Shown in pieces: positions 44,958 to 54,324 of a stretch of 64,000 bases of DNA; positions within the stretch are counted from its first letter, which is position 1, and the number at the start of each line of letters is the position of its first letter. A program made the translations under genes and the position numbers. The notes beneath the pieces are model-generated. The model was not told where the DNA came from, did no database searches, and saw only the letters and a list, made by a program, of their open reading frames with translations. The stretch spans positions 1 to 64,000 of the forward strand of contig JBCBVV010000007.1 of the NCBI GenBank assembly GCA_039817415.1, written 5' to 3'. This stretch comes from JALEFZ01 sp039817415. Lineage in GTDB: Bacteria; Bacteroidota; Bacteroidia; J057.

Positions 44958-45578
44958 ATGATCATGATAACAAATCGCTACCTCCCTATCCTAATTTTAT
45001 TAGGCTTGGCTTTGTTGAGCCTAGATTCATTTGGACAGAAAATCATCCTTCAACAAAACGCACCTACCTCCAGAGGAGAGACGCCTTCCGATTTAACTCC
45101 ATCAAATCAGAATGAGTGGGGTTTTATCCGTGTATTTGATGGGCCATTAACCTACAAAATCGAGGGAGAAGAGGAATTCAAAAAGGTGTACAACAAGGCT
45201 GAAGCACTTCTTCCTTATCTCAAAAAACATCCTAGCTCAATGGAGCATTACGATCGATTCCTCAAAAAACGTAAGAATGGCAACCTGTTGGTGGGATTGG
45301 GTTCAGGCTTGATGTTGGGAGGAATTAGTTATGCGTTTGTGGGGCCACAAAATGGCGTTGCGCTTCCAGTCTTTAGGGGAGTTGCTATTGCGGGCTTAGG
45401 CTTTCTCATCGCCCTGCCTGGAGTCAACAAACAAGGAAATGCCATTCATGCTTTACAACGCTCTGTAGAGGCATACAACCAAGGGGAAGGTTATGTAAAT
45501 CATAGACCCGACTTCGTAACACCTGAATGGGGCTTGGTTCTAGATGGGAATGGCCTTGGTGTAGGCTTGCGGTTTTGA
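44958..45578 (+). CDS. Exported protein of unknown function
   Basis: A 206-aa protein with a signal sequence (RYLPILILLGLALLSLDSFG) at the N-terminus when started at ATG 44958; an in-frame ATG at 44928 would lengthen the signal. The middle carries two hydrophobic stretches (about 110-150, LLVGLGSGLMLGGISYAF and GVAIAGLGFLIALPG) that could be membrane helices. The charged segments before and after have no known motif. It follows the 288-aa gene by 80 bases in the same direction and may be in one operon with it. Confidence 0.6.
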   Translation: MIMITNRYLPILILLGLALLSLDSFGQKIILQQNAPTSRGETPSDLTPSNQNEWGFIRVFDGPLTYKIEGEEEFKKVYNKAEALLPYLKKHPSSMEHYDRFLKKRKNGNLLVGLGSGLMLGGISYAFVGPQNGVALPVFRGVAIAGLGFLIALPGVNKQGNAIHALQRSVEAYNQGEGYVNHRPDFVTPEWGLVLDGNGLGVGLRF

Positions 45579-45700
45579 TTTGTTTTAGCTTTCTCCTTTA
45601 CTATTGAGGTATTCCGGTATGATTCAATTTCATGCGAACCATCGATTTCGGAATCCTAAGAGAGAACAAGCTATATCTTATCTATCTAGGGGAGCGAAGC

Positions 45701-46291
45701 CTATTCTCCCTTCAATTTCCAATTGAAACTCTTCCTGTGATGAGGGGTAGCTCCCAACTGAGCTATGGCCTTTTTATGGGCGACGGTAGGGTATCCTTTG
45801 TTATTGGCCCAGCCGTAACCGGGGAATATTTTATCTAATTCTACCATGATTTCATCGCGATATGTTTTGGCGAGGACGGAGGCTGCAGCGATATTGGCGT
45901 ATTTTGCGTCTCCTTTGACGACGCATTGATAGGGGATATCTTTATAGGGTTTAAAGGCATTACCATCAATGACGATATGCTCAGGTCTGGTAGATAACTT
46001 GTCCAAGGCTTCGTGCATAGCCTCGAAATTGGCTTGAAGGATGTTGATCTCGTCTATGCGTTGAGGGGATTTTTGCCCCACTGCCCAGGCAATGGCATGT
46101 TCTTCAATGATAGGGCGAAGGCTCATTCGCTGGTTGTGGCTGAGTTTTTTGGAATCGGTCAATAAGGGATGTCCGAAATCAGGAGGCAAGATGACAGCAG
46201 CAGCCACAACAGGTCCTGACAAGCAACCTCTTCCGGCTTCGTCAATTCCGGCTTCTAGGGTATCTTCGATCAATTGAATGGGCAAACTCAT
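45701..46291 (-). CDS. rnhB: Ribonuclease HII
   Basis: This enzyme removes RNA from RNA-DNA hybrids and starts ribonucleotide excision. The 196-aa length is standard. The catalytic Asp-Glu pair is in GIDEAGRGCLSG (near residue 17). The third acidic residue is in IVIDGNAF, and the fourth follows later, in the strand after ASVLAKTYRDEIM. The C-terminal end YGWANNKGYPTVAHKKAI carries the typical Gly-Tyr loop that recognises the RNA-DNA junction. ATG 46289-46291. It converges with the exported-protein gene upstream. Confidence 0.95.
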   Translation of the reverse strand: MSLPIQLIEDTLEAGIDEAGRGCLSGPVVAAAVILPPDFGHPLLTDSKKLSHNQRMSLRPIIEEHAIAWAVGQKSPQRIDEINILQANFEAMHEALDKLSTRPEHIVIDGNAFKPYKDIPYQCVVKGDAKYANIAAASVLAKTYRDEIMVELDKIFPGYGWANNKGYPTVAHKKAIAQLGATPHHRKSFNWKLKGE

Positions 46292-46468
46292 AGGGTAGAA
46301 TAGATAGGGAGGTATGTGGGGAAGGCAGCCTTTGATTCAGAAAATTAAATTCTGCCGAAAATCCGAAAATTCTACAACCATTGAGAATTATCTTGTCCAC
46401 ACGAGGGATTCTTTTTACTTTTAATGTTCTTAACAATACATTTTTCTCATCTTAACCAAAACTGACGC

Positions 46469-48724
46469 ATGAAACAAGTTTACGCTTTCCTATGGAAGGT
46501 TGTGCTTACGGGGGTACTCTGCTATGCAGGAATCCTGTCTGCCCAAACTCCTCCTGTAAACGACGATGTATGTGGATCTCTTCCCATACCTAAATACGAC
46601 ACACTTTACGTTTTTGAAAACTTCTTCGCCACAGCTCAGACAGGTGAGGATGCCATTGCGCCTCCTACCTCTGGTGTAGACGGTCTTTCTTGGAATGAGA
46701 GTGGAATTACCCACTCAGTATGGTTTACCTTCGTCGCTCCTGCTTCAGGTGCTGTGGAAATTGACTTGTGTAACGACAGTACGCTGTTTGATACGCAGAT
46801 TGCTGTTTATGAAGTAGATGATTGTACTAACTTTGGTACCTTCTTCCTAAAAGGAGCCAACGATGATATTGATGGTCAATGTCAGGATGGTCCAGAAATT
46901 TGGGCTTCTCGTCTTGAGGTATCCTGCTTGGTCCCTGGCGATACGTACTATCTGTTAGTAGATGGCTGGGTGGCAGGAACCACTGCCGACTCCGTAGGTC
47001 AGTTTGGGGTGATCCTAAGCGAGATTCCTGGATCGGAGTTCGCTATTACAACACTTGGTGTAGATCCTGTTTGTTCTAACAGTGCTGATGGCATCGCTGC
47101 CGTAGTTGCATTAGGTGGTGGACCTCCATACACCTACTCATGGTCTACTGGTGGTACGACCAGTTCTATCAGTAACCTGAATTCAGGCCCTGTTACGGTA
47201 ACAGTAACTGATGGCTGCGATTCGGTAAAAACTGCTACTATAAACTTGGTTGATCCTGGTTCTGGAAACCCCTTGGTAGCTACTGGTCCTGACACATTAT
47301 TGATGTGTGATGGCGGAACGGTTAACCTTGGAGATGGGAGAAAAGTTACAGGTGGTGTACCTCTTCTACCTGAAAGTGCATTTGCTCTAGCCCTTGACCA
47401 AATGGGTGTTACTTCTATTACACATACCCTACGTGATCCTGTTGGATTTACCCTAGGAAGTAACTTTGCTTCACTTGCGGACATCAGATGTGGAGACTTT
47501 GCCTTTGGTGTTTTCTTTGGATTAACCTCTGATACAGACGAACTGGTTGCGATTAACCCAACTGATGGATCTATTTCTGCCGTAGGTCTTGCAGGTAAGC
47601 CTTCCGATGCTTCCTGGTTGGGAATGGCTTTTGACCCAACTTCGAGCACAATGTATGCTTCAACTGGATTTGGTACGACCCCTCCTACCTTGTGGACGAT
47701 TAACCTGTCTACTGGAGCAGCTACTGCCATTGATACCTTTACAGGTAGTGCCGTGGTGCCTGTTTGGTTGGCTATCAATAACCAAGGAAACATGTACGGT
47801 GGAGACCTCTTTACCAATGAGCTATACAGCATTGACAAAACGACTGCCAATACCAGCGGAATTGGAAACTTTGGTTTTGATCTCTTCTTCGGTAACATCC
47901 ACGATGCGGACTTTGATCCTGCATCCAATCAGCTATATATGTCCGTAGGTAACGATGTCGTTGGAGGAAATCAGGTTCGTTTCGTAGATACCACTACAGG
48001 GGCTTCCATCCTCTTGGGTGAGTATCCTGGCTTCTTTACCTCTGCCTTTGGTATTCAGGATCTACCTGCTACAGAATACGAGTACATTTGGACTCCAGTA
48101 AACTTCCTTGATGACTTCCAGTCATCTAACCCTGTTGCTAATCCTCCTGTAAACCTTCGTTACATCGCTGCCATTAGAGATGAGTGTGGTGATTTGGTAA
48201 GAGATACTGTTTTGGTATTCATTCCGCCGGCACTTTCTGTTGATCAAAGCTCTACAGGAGACTCAGGAGCAGGCGATGGTAGTGCAACCATTACGTTTGT
48301 CGATGGAGTACCTCCTTATACCCTTCAGTGGGAAAATGGTGAAACTACCAATACCATTACTGGATTAAGCGGTGATGTATTCTACTCCTTTACTGCTTCT
48401 GATGCTTGTGGTACCATTATTCAGGACTCAGTATTTGTATTGGGAACCTTCAACGAAGAGTTGGTAAATGTTGGGCTGAGCCAATTAGATGCCTATCCTA
48501 ACCCGGTAGAGCAGACATTATTCATTGAGCTGGCTACCCTTCGTCCTGACGACGTACAGATTCAGATGTTGGATGCGAAAGGAGCTATTGTTGAGTTCCA
48601 GACCTTGAATAGAGTTATGAATGAGGAAGTAAGACTGGATATGTCTTCACTTTCTAGTGGAATTTACATGCTAAAGGTTACTACTTCTGAGGGTTCTGCC
48701 TACAGAAAGATCTTCCGCAAGTAA
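46469..48724 (+). CDS. Secreted beta-propeller/SprB-repeat protein with T9SS sorting domain
   Basis: A 751-aa surface protein. The signal peptide is residues 1-25 (ending LSAQ). Residues about 40-185 are a beta-sandwich with FVAPASGAVEIDLCN. A SprB-type PKD repeat is at about 190-270 (PYTYSWSTGGTTSSISNL), and a second, degenerate SprB-like unit is near 590-670 (PPYTLQWENGETTNTITGL). Between them residues about 275-560 read as a DUF4394-like propeller (FALALDQMG, DELVAINPTDG, LWTINLSTGAATAI). The C-terminal 80 residues are a T9SS sorting domain with YPNPVEQT and GIYMLKVTT. Possible roles are adhesion or gliding-related surface display. Confidence 0.8.
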   Translation: MKQVYAFLWKVVLTGVLCYAGILSAQTPPVNDDVCGSLPIPKYDTLYVFENFFATAQTGEDAIAPPTSGVDGLSWNESGITHSVWFTFVAPASGAVEIDLCNDSTLFDTQIAVYEVDDCTNFGTFFLKGANDDIDGQCQDGPEIWASRLEVSCLVPGDTYYLLVDGWVAGTTADSVGQFGVILSEIPGSEFAITTLGVDPVCSNSADGIAAVVALGGGPPYTYSWSTGGTTSSISNLNSGPVTVTVTDGCDSVKTATINLVDPGSGNPLVATGPDTLLMCDGGTVNLGDGRKVTGGVPLLPESAFALALDQMGVTSITHTLRDPVGFTLGSNFASLADIRCGDFAFGVFFGLTSDTDELVAINPTDGSISAVGLAGKPSDASWLGMAFDPTSSTMYASTGFGTTPPTLWTINLSTGAATAIDTFTGSAVVPVWLAINNQGNMYGGDLFTNELYSIDKTTANTSGIGNFGFDLFFGNIHDADFDPASNQLYMSVGNDVVGGNQVRFVDTTTGASILLGEYPGFFTSAFGIQDLPATEYEYIWTPVNFLDDFQSSNPVANPPVNLRYIAAIRDECGDLVRDTVLVFIPPALSVDQSSTGDSGAGDGSATITFVDGVPPYTLQWENGETTNTITGLSGDVFYSFTASDACGTIIQDSVFVLGTFNEELVNVGLSQLDAYPNPVEQTLFIELATLRPDDVQIQMLDAKGAIVEFQTLNRVMNEEVRLDMSSLSSGIYMLKVTTSEGSAYRKIFRK

Positions 48725-48760
48725 TCACGATCTAAGAGAGATTGATTTTCTCTAAAAAAT

Positions 48761-48795
48761 AAAGCCGAAATGGATTCCTTCCGTTTCGGCTTTTA
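48761..48795 (+). terminator. Terminator after the SprB-repeat gene
   Basis: A perfect 10-bp stem aaagccgaaa/tttcggcttt has a 13-base loop and is followed by T. It overlaps a possible upstream start of the next gene, favouring ATG 48833 there. Confidence 0.85.
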
Positions 48796-48832
48796 TCTTG
48801 TCCTTGCTTTTCAACTGCCAAAACAGGTCTAC

Positions 48833-50227
48833 ATGAACCTTCCGTCCGTTTTTGAACAAGATATGAAAGCACGTCTTGGACAGCAATTCGAGGCTTTTTC
48901 CTCTTCTCTTGATGAGGTAGCCCCTGTATCTGTCAGGTGGAATGTATCAAAATCCTCTTTGCCTGAAGGTTTTCAAATGGTTCCATGGATGGCAGATGCT
49001 TTCTATTTGGACAAAAGGCCTGTTTTTACATTAGATCCGCTTTTTCATGCCGGAGCATACTATGTTCAGGAGGCGAGCTCGATGTTTTTGGCGCATATCC
49101 TAAAACACTTGTGGGAGGATAATGAGCCGGTCAAAGCCCTGGATTTGTGCGGTGCGCCAGGAGGAAAGTCAACCCTGATGGCGAGTATGCTACCAGAAAA
49201 GTCATTTATGTTGACCAATGAGGTCATCCGAAGCAGGGCCAATATCCTGGTAGAGAATGTTCAGAAGTGGGGGCATGCAGAAGTGGCAGTTAGCAACAAT
49301 GATCCCAAGGACTTTCAAGCCTTAGCGGGCTTTTTTGATCTGATGCTTATAGATGCGCCTTGTAGTGGGGAGGGTTTATTTAGGCGAGACCCCAAAGCAG
49401 CTGAAATCTGGACTCCCTCACATGTGGATTTGTGCTCAGATCGACAAAGACGAATCCTTATGGATAGCTGGGATTGCCTCAAAGAAGGCGGGTATTTGAT
49501 TTATAGTACCTGCACCTTTAATGAAAAAGAAAATGAGGAGAACCTAATCTGGCTTTCCCAACAAGTGGAGGTAGAAAGTGTGTCTATTCCTATTGAAGAA
49601 AGCTGGGGAATAGAAGAAGTAAGGGCACATGGTATGGCTGCCTACCGATTTTACCCTCACCAAGTGAAGGGAGAAGGACTCTTTATGGCCATTCTCCGAA
49701 AAGAAGAAGGAAGGACATTCAAACTCAATAAGCGCAAAAAGGCTTTGTTCCAGAAAGTGGACAAGCACATTCAGGAAGAAGTAGGGCATTGGATTAGAGA
49801 GGGGAAAGACCTCGCGATCATGCAGTTGGAGGAGGAATTATTCGCTTGGCCTACACATTATAAGGCCGAGATCGAGCTTCTTCAAGAAAAACTGAAGTTG
49901 TTGCACCCGGGCATGCCCTTAGCCGAAATAAAAAGGAAGAACCTGAGTCCTCTCCATGGACTGGCTATGTCATCTTCCTTTCAGGCAGACTCCTTTCAAC
50001 AAGCTGTACTTACGCACGAGCAAGCATTAAAATATCTTCATCGGGATTCGCTGGCCTTAGACCTAGAGCAAGGCTTGAATCTGCTGACATTTGAGGGGCT
50101 TCCTTTGGGTTTTGCCAAGCAAATCAAGCAACGCACCAACAACTATTATCCCCAGCATTGGCGGATTCGGATGAATATCCCCCACCCAAGCGAATGGGCT
50201 TCCTTAAAGAATTTATCTGGCAGCTAA
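48833..50227 (+). CDS. RsmF/NSUN-type rRNA cytosine-C5 methyltransferase
   Basis: A 464-aa SAM-dependent RNA methyltransferase of the NOL1/NOP2/Sun family, probably acting on 16S rRNA. The SAM motif reads LDLCGAPGGKST. Both catalytic Cys motifs are present: DAPCSGEG (motif IV, Cys for release) and STCTFNEKENEENL (motif VI, nucleophile). YYVQEASSMFLA comes just before. The C-terminal ~150 residues form a PUA-like RNA-binding extension, as in RsmF. ATG 48833 is chosen because upstream starts fall in the terminator of the preceding gene and add no family sequence. Confidence 0.9.
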   Translation: MNLPSVFEQDMKARLGQQFEAFSSSLDEVAPVSVRWNVSKSSLPEGFQMVPWMADAFYLDKRPVFTLDPLFHAGAYYVQEASSMFLAHILKHLWEDNEPVKALDLCGAPGGKSTLMASMLPEKSFMLTNEVIRSRANILVENVQKWGHAEVAVSNNDPKDFQALAGFFDLMLIDAPCSGEGLFRRDPKAAEIWTPSHVDLCSDRQRRILMDSWDCLKEGGYLIYSTCTFNEKENEENLIWLSQQVEVESVSIPIEESWGIEEVRAHGMAAYRFYPHQVKGEGLFMAILRKEEGRTFKLNKRKKALFQKVDKHIQEEVGHWIREGKDLAIMQLEEELFAWPTHYKAEIELLQEKLKLLHPGMPLAEIKRKNLSPLHGLAMSSSFQADSFQQAVLTHEQALKYLHRDSLALDLEQGLNLLTFEGLPLGFAKQIKQRTNNYYPQHWRIRMNIPHPSEWASLKNLSGS

Positions 50228-50371
50228 TAATTCATTCCGAAATTCAGGAATAATGGGGCATGGTTTGCCACGTCGAATTATTATTGTGTAATTTGAGGGC
50301 AGTATCAAAGGCGATACAACGTTTTTGGTACGGCATGCTACCTTAAGCCAGAATCACCTAAAATCACACGA

Positions 50372-51247
50372 ATGGATTGGCTCATCTACATTCCCTGGAA
50401 CCCGGATCCAGAAGCATTTAACATCCTGGGACGCGGTATTCGATGGTATGGTATTTTGTTTTCTCTTGGTTTCCTAGCAGGTGTCTATATCTGTCAAGCC
50501 ATGTTTAGACGAGAAAATATCCCCGAAGAATGGTTAGAAATAGGCTTTATCTCGGTTTTGATTGGAGCTATTTTTGGAGCGAGGCTAGGCCATGTATTTT
50601 TCTATGATTGGCCCTATTATTCCAAAAATCTGATTGAGATTCCTATGGTCTGGAAAGGAGGCCTTGCCAGCCACGGAGCAATTTTAGGACTTGGAGTTAC
50701 CCTATGGATTTACAGTAGGTATGTAACCAAAAGGTCGATGGTTTGGATTTTTGATCGAATGGTGGTTCCAACTGCGTTGGCAGCGTGCTTTATCCGTCTT
50801 GGAAACTTGATGAACTCTGAGATCGTTGGTTTGCCAGCTAAGGATGTACCCTGGGCCTTTGTATTCAAAAGATTACAAGACCGCCCCGATATTGTTGATC
50901 CTTTAGTTCCTCGACACCCTGTACAGATTTATGAGGCTCTGGCTTATCTGGCGATTTTTGTATTCCTCATGTACCTTTATTGGAGAACGGATGCTAAGGA
51001 TAGAAGAGGATTGATTTTTGGGTGGTTCATGACCTTGATTTTTACAGCGAGATTTTTCCTAGAATACTTCAAAAATAGCCAAGGAGGCTTTGAATCATCT
51101 CTCGGAAACATCTTGACTACAGGACAGTGGTTAAGTATCCCTTGTGTGGTTGCTGGCTTGTATTTTATCTGGCGTGGCTATACCCGAGAGCCTAATCCAT
51201 GGCCTCCTGTGAAGATTACGCCCAAGCCTGCCAAGAAAAAGAAATAG
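50372..51247 (+). CDS. lgt: Prolipoprotein diacylglyceryl transferase
   Basis: This inner-membrane enzyme attaches diacylglycerol from phosphatidylglycerol to the lipobox Cys of prolipoproteins, the first step of lipoprotein maturation. The 291-aa length and seven hydrophobic segments fit. Motifs include GIRWYGILFSLGF (with the RWYG segment), GARLGHVFFYDW with the essential His, GNLMNSEIVG, and ARFFLEYFKN near the end. The Lys-rich C-terminal tail (PKPAKKKK) is cytoplasmic. Its product is needed by several probable lipoproteins in this window. A terminator follows. Confidence 0.96.
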   Translation: MDWLIYIPWNPDPEAFNILGRGIRWYGILFSLGFLAGVYICQAMFRRENIPEEWLEIGFISVLIGAIFGARLGHVFFYDWPYYSKNLIEIPMVWKGGLASHGAILGLGVTLWIYSRYVTKRSMVWIFDRMVVPTALAACFIRLGNLMNSEIVGLPAKDVPWAFVFKRLQDRPDIVDPLVPRHPVQIYEALAYLAIFVFLMYLYWRTDAKDRRGLIFGWFMTLIFTARFFLEYFKNSQGGFESSLGNILTTGQWLSIPCVVAGLYFIWRGYTREPNPWPPVKITPKPAKKKK

Positions 51248-51268
51248 ACCCAAGAGATATAAAAACAA

Positions 51269-51297
51269 GAGCCGTCCCAAATGGGACGGCTTTTTTT
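51269..51297 (+). terminator. Terminator after lgt
   Basis: A 10-bp stem (agccgtccca/tgggacggct) has a 2-base loop and is followed by seven T. Confidence 0.9.
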
Positions 51298-51330
51298 GAT
51301 GAATTCGAAATATCACATCTCTATTCATCG

Positions 51331-51394
51331 CCTTCCATCATCCATCTAGATGGAAGGTCACCTTGACCACATAAATCCTTGTTTGTGGTCAAGG
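51331..51394. repeat. Two adjacent hairpins between lgt and the metalloprotease gene
   Basis: Hairpin one is a perfect 8-bp stem ccttccat/atggaagg (51331-51338 with 51350-51357). Hairpin two is a perfect 11-bp stem ccttgaccaca/tgtggtcaagg (51361-51371 with 51384-51394). Eight bases before the second hairpin loop (catcatcc, 51336-51343) can also pair with ggatgatg (51393-51400), so alternative folding is possible. Neither has a T-run, so they are not obvious terminators. Confidence 0.6.
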
Positions 51395-51483
51395 ATGATG
51401 ATGGAGGTTTTGTAGTGGTTCTCATAGAGATAAAAGGTGATGAAATGAATGTATCTTCTCTCCCCAGCAGGGATTCTAGTGGC

Positions 51484-53982
51484 TTAGGGTTGTTTGATGA
51501 TTTTCTGGCTAATGGTTTCGGGTCCTACTTGTAGCCTGAACATATAAATACCCTCAGGTAGATCCGATATATCAACAAAGACTACTTGCCCTCGGGTTTC
51601 GGCTTGATAGACGAGTTTGCCTTGAAAATCGAATAGGCAGACAGTTTCTATATTTTCCTTTGAAGTGATCTTAACCTTGTCCGTAGCTGGATTGGGATAA
51701 ATGGAGACATCAGTTTTGGGAATATCATCGTTTTTGGTGATACAAGGGGTGGTTAACTGGCCTGCTACGGCATAAAGTTGCGGCTCAATTTTACATGTAT
51801 TGATAACCCGAAACGCATAATCTGTACATCCAAAAAGACTATCTACAGGTAAGATGAGGGTATCCGAAGTAGTTCGAATACTATTCCAAGAAGAATCTGC
51901 CCAGTATTTATATTCAATTTGGTACTGATCTGCAATTATGGGTTTATCCCAGGTAATCACCACATTTTCTTCAGTTTGATCTAGCTGGACAGAGGCCGTA
52001 TTAACCCTAAGGCAGGGCTTGTCTATGAATACACAATAGTCTAGAAAATTACCTACGCCAGACATTTTGTTGGGCTGAAGGCTGTCAGCGATGGGATTGT
52101 TGCTTGAACCAACTCTAATTCTGGAATATCCCCCAAAAATATTGGCAGGAATCGTAATGGTACCAAAGGTTGATAGACCTGGTACAGAACTTTGGTATAG
52201 TAATTCATCAACTGGATCGAATTCTCCATCAAGGTTGGTATCCATCCAAATCTTGGTAAACATGACACCATTTCCCCCATTAATCACCCTAAAAGAGTAG
52301 GTGGAATCGGCTATGAGTTCCATATAATAATTAGTTTGAGTGGTGTATGCAGGTGGTGGACTGGAATAGGTATTGACATTATCTCCAATCGTAAACTCTC
52401 CAACCCATAAATTTCCTCTTCTAACAATTGGGGTAGGATAGCTAGTCTGCTTACAGTCTGGGCAATTTTCAACGGGAGTGTACTTCATTTCAGAATAACG
52501 AGTTCTGAGGTTGCCACATTGGGTTCTGTACTGGTATTCATAATCCCAGCAATTCGCTAGATTATTAACAACTTTGAAGGTGTCGGAAGTAACCAATTGA
52601 CTCCAGAAAGTAGAATTGGTGGGTCTGTATCTAAGTTGAATCTCTGTGGAATTTGCACTAGGACTCCAAAGAACTTCTGCAGAATCCCCTAATAGATGGT
52701 TGAATGTAGCCACTGCGCCAACACAACAGTTTTCTGTTTTGATATACTGCTTGTTACAGGAGAATGGGCTCATTAGGCTATCGCAGCTAACTGACAGTTG
52801 GAAATCGTATTCAGTACAAGAAGAAAAGGGCCCAAATACTAATACACTATCGGTAAGGCTGTCTAAGCTGGCAAAGTTGTTCGTCCCTGCTACTCCGTAT
52901 CTTAGGTGGAAAAAGGGGATTTCGTCTAGTCCTGCGACATTGACTTGAATACTGTCTTCTCCAACGAGGGAGAGAGAAAAACTTGGTTCAAGTTCGCAGG
53001 TTTGAGGACAGCACTTATTTGACCTCAAAAGACTCTCTCTGAGCCCTCCTGGTTGAAACAAAGCCCGCATCCTCATAACCTGTCCCTCTGTGAACAGATT
53101 TTTACAGAAATCACTCGTATAATCCATATAATTCTCAACCATGTCATCAGAATCACAATGAAAGGCTTCCCCGATTCGAGGACAACCATAATTTGGGCGA
53201 TCAGATATGGGTGTATCATTAACAAAATCATCCACAAGGCATCCTCCATCTCCCCAGACATGCCTCAGGTTAAGATAATGACCCACTTCATGTGACATAG
53301 TCCTATTTCCGAATGTGTTGGTATAAGTATCGCCTACCGTACTATAGGCAAGTACGATCCCTTGATTACTCGCAAAGCCAATGGGAAAGGTTCCATACCC
53401 AGCTGCATCTGTAAGGTCGCACACCCAAACATTGAGGTAGGATGTATCTGGCCATCCATCGTAACCGCCGCTTTGGGTGTACCTGACTTCGTCAAAGCGG
53501 ATGGTAAATCCCGGTTCCGTAGTTAGATGGCGGGTAACTCCATTGGTGGGATTTCCTTCGGGATCTATTTTTGCTAGGCAAAATTCAATTCTGCTATCTG
53601 CTGCCTGACTCCATCTGTCGGTCGTGTCAGGATTGTATCTTCTGAAGTCCTCATTTAGAATGGCCATTTGCTTCTCAATTCTGTCAAAGGATATGTTTTC
53701 AGTAGTATTTTTATGTACCACATGGAAAACCACAGGTATAGTAATAATGGGCAATTGATTACGATTGGCGTTAAGGGCTTGCTTAGCAATGTAGCGTTGG
53801 GTGATCTCTTCCTGCCGACGGAGGTTTTCCAATATTTCAGGGTGCTGCGAGATGAGCCTGTCCATGATTTCTGGCTGGCCACATTTCTTATGGTTATGGT
53901 GTTGGTTTTGGGCAAAGGAGGGGAGTGCAGAGAGCATACAAAAGAGTATGATCCACATGAATGTGTTTTCGTGATTGATCAT
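51484..53982 (-). CDS. M43-family zinc metalloprotease with fibronectin-like and GEVED domains, T9SS
   Basis: An 832-aa secreted protease. The signal peptide is at residues 1-24 (SALPSFAQ). Residues about 80-330 are an M43 (cytophagalysin/pappalysin-type) catalytic domain: HEVGHYLNLRH binds zinc through three His near residue 230, with the Glu as base, and DDMVENYMDYTSD follows. Three fibronectin III-like segments with TNFASLDSLTDSVLVFG and related repeats lie in the middle (about 345-515). A GEVED domain comes next (about 535-690, YYMELIADSTYSFRVING). The last ~75 residues are a T9SS sorting domain (YPNPATDKVKITS, GIYMFRLQ). It is paralogous to the protease at 55228. It probably degrades proteins outside the cell. 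Confidence 0.88.
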   Translation of the reverse strand: MINHENTFMWIILFCMLSALPSFAQNQHHNHKKCGQPEIMDRLISQHPEILENLRRQEEITQRYIAKQALNANRNQLPIITIPVVFHVVHKNTTENISFDRIEKQMAILNEDFRRYNPDTTDRWSQAADSRIEFCLAKIDPEGNPTNGVTRHLTTEPGFTIRFDEVRYTQSGGYDGWPDTSYLNVWVCDLTDAAGYGTFPIGFASNQGIVLAYSTVGDTYTNTFGNRTMSHEVGHYLNLRHVWGDGGCLVDDFVNDTPISDRPNYGCPRIGEAFHCDSDDMVENYMDYTSDFCKNLFTEGQVMRMRALFQPGGLRESLLRSNKCCPQTCELEPSFSLSLVGEDSIQVNVAGLDEIPFFHLRYGVAGTNNFASLDSLTDSVLVFGPFSSCTEYDFQLSVSCDSLMSPFSCNKQYIKTENCCVGAVATFNHLLGDSAEVLWSPSANSTEIQLRYRPTNSTFWSQLVTSDTFKVVNNLANCWDYEYQYRTQCGNLRTRYSEMKYTPVENCPDCKQTSYPTPIVRRGNLWVGEFTIGDNVNTYSSPPPAYTTQTNYYMELIADSTYSFRVINGGNGVMFTKIWMDTNLDGEFDPVDELLYQSSVPGLSTFGTITIPANIFGGYSRIRVGSSNNPIADSLQPNKMSGVGNFLDYCVFIDKPCLRVNTASVQLDQTEENVVITWDKPIIADQYQIEYKYWADSSWNSIRTTSDTLILPVDSLFGCTDYAFRVINTCKIEPQLYAVAGQLTTPCITKNDDIPKTDVSIYPNPATDKVKITSKENIETVCLFDFQGKLVYQAETRGQVVFVDISDLPEGIYMFRLQVGPETISQKIIKQP

Positions 53983-54324
53983 AAGTCAAAAAAATCAGGT
54001 TGTAACTTGCTGTACGTATCACTTGTCGGATACTAAGTTGAAAATATCAAGTTTTACCCCACTATCCAACCTATTGGCTTGTTTCCAGCCAATACAGAAG
54101 GGAAAAACTTCATCCTTTAGGCTTTCAAACAGCGTTTTTACCAGCTGTCAGTCATTCCTATTGACAATTGAAAGCAATCCCAATGATCAAAATTTTCTAG
54201 TTAGATGCCCGAAAACAGTGATTCTGTGGGCATTTATAGGCGAATGGCGATCAGGGACTATTCTATTTTTAGCTAACTGACATGTCCATTCTTCTTTCTC
54301 TTCTTGTTACCAAAGACCTGACAG
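53983..54324. other. Intergenic region, 342 bp
   Basis: A divergent spacer between the metalloprotease gene and the universal stress protein gene. A reading frame at 53975-54280 shows no protein-like features. No consensus -7 box was found. Nothing else was recognised. Confidence 0.5.

Noticed and set aside
47134..47928. A 264-residue minus-strand frame inside the SprB-repeat gene
   Set aside because: It is entirely antisense to a well-supported coding region and has Pro/Ser/Val-rich composition typical of a shadow frame.
53975..54280. A 101-residue plus-strand frame in the gap before the universal stress protein gene
   Set aside because: No motif, poor composition and overlap with the start of the divergent protease gene.
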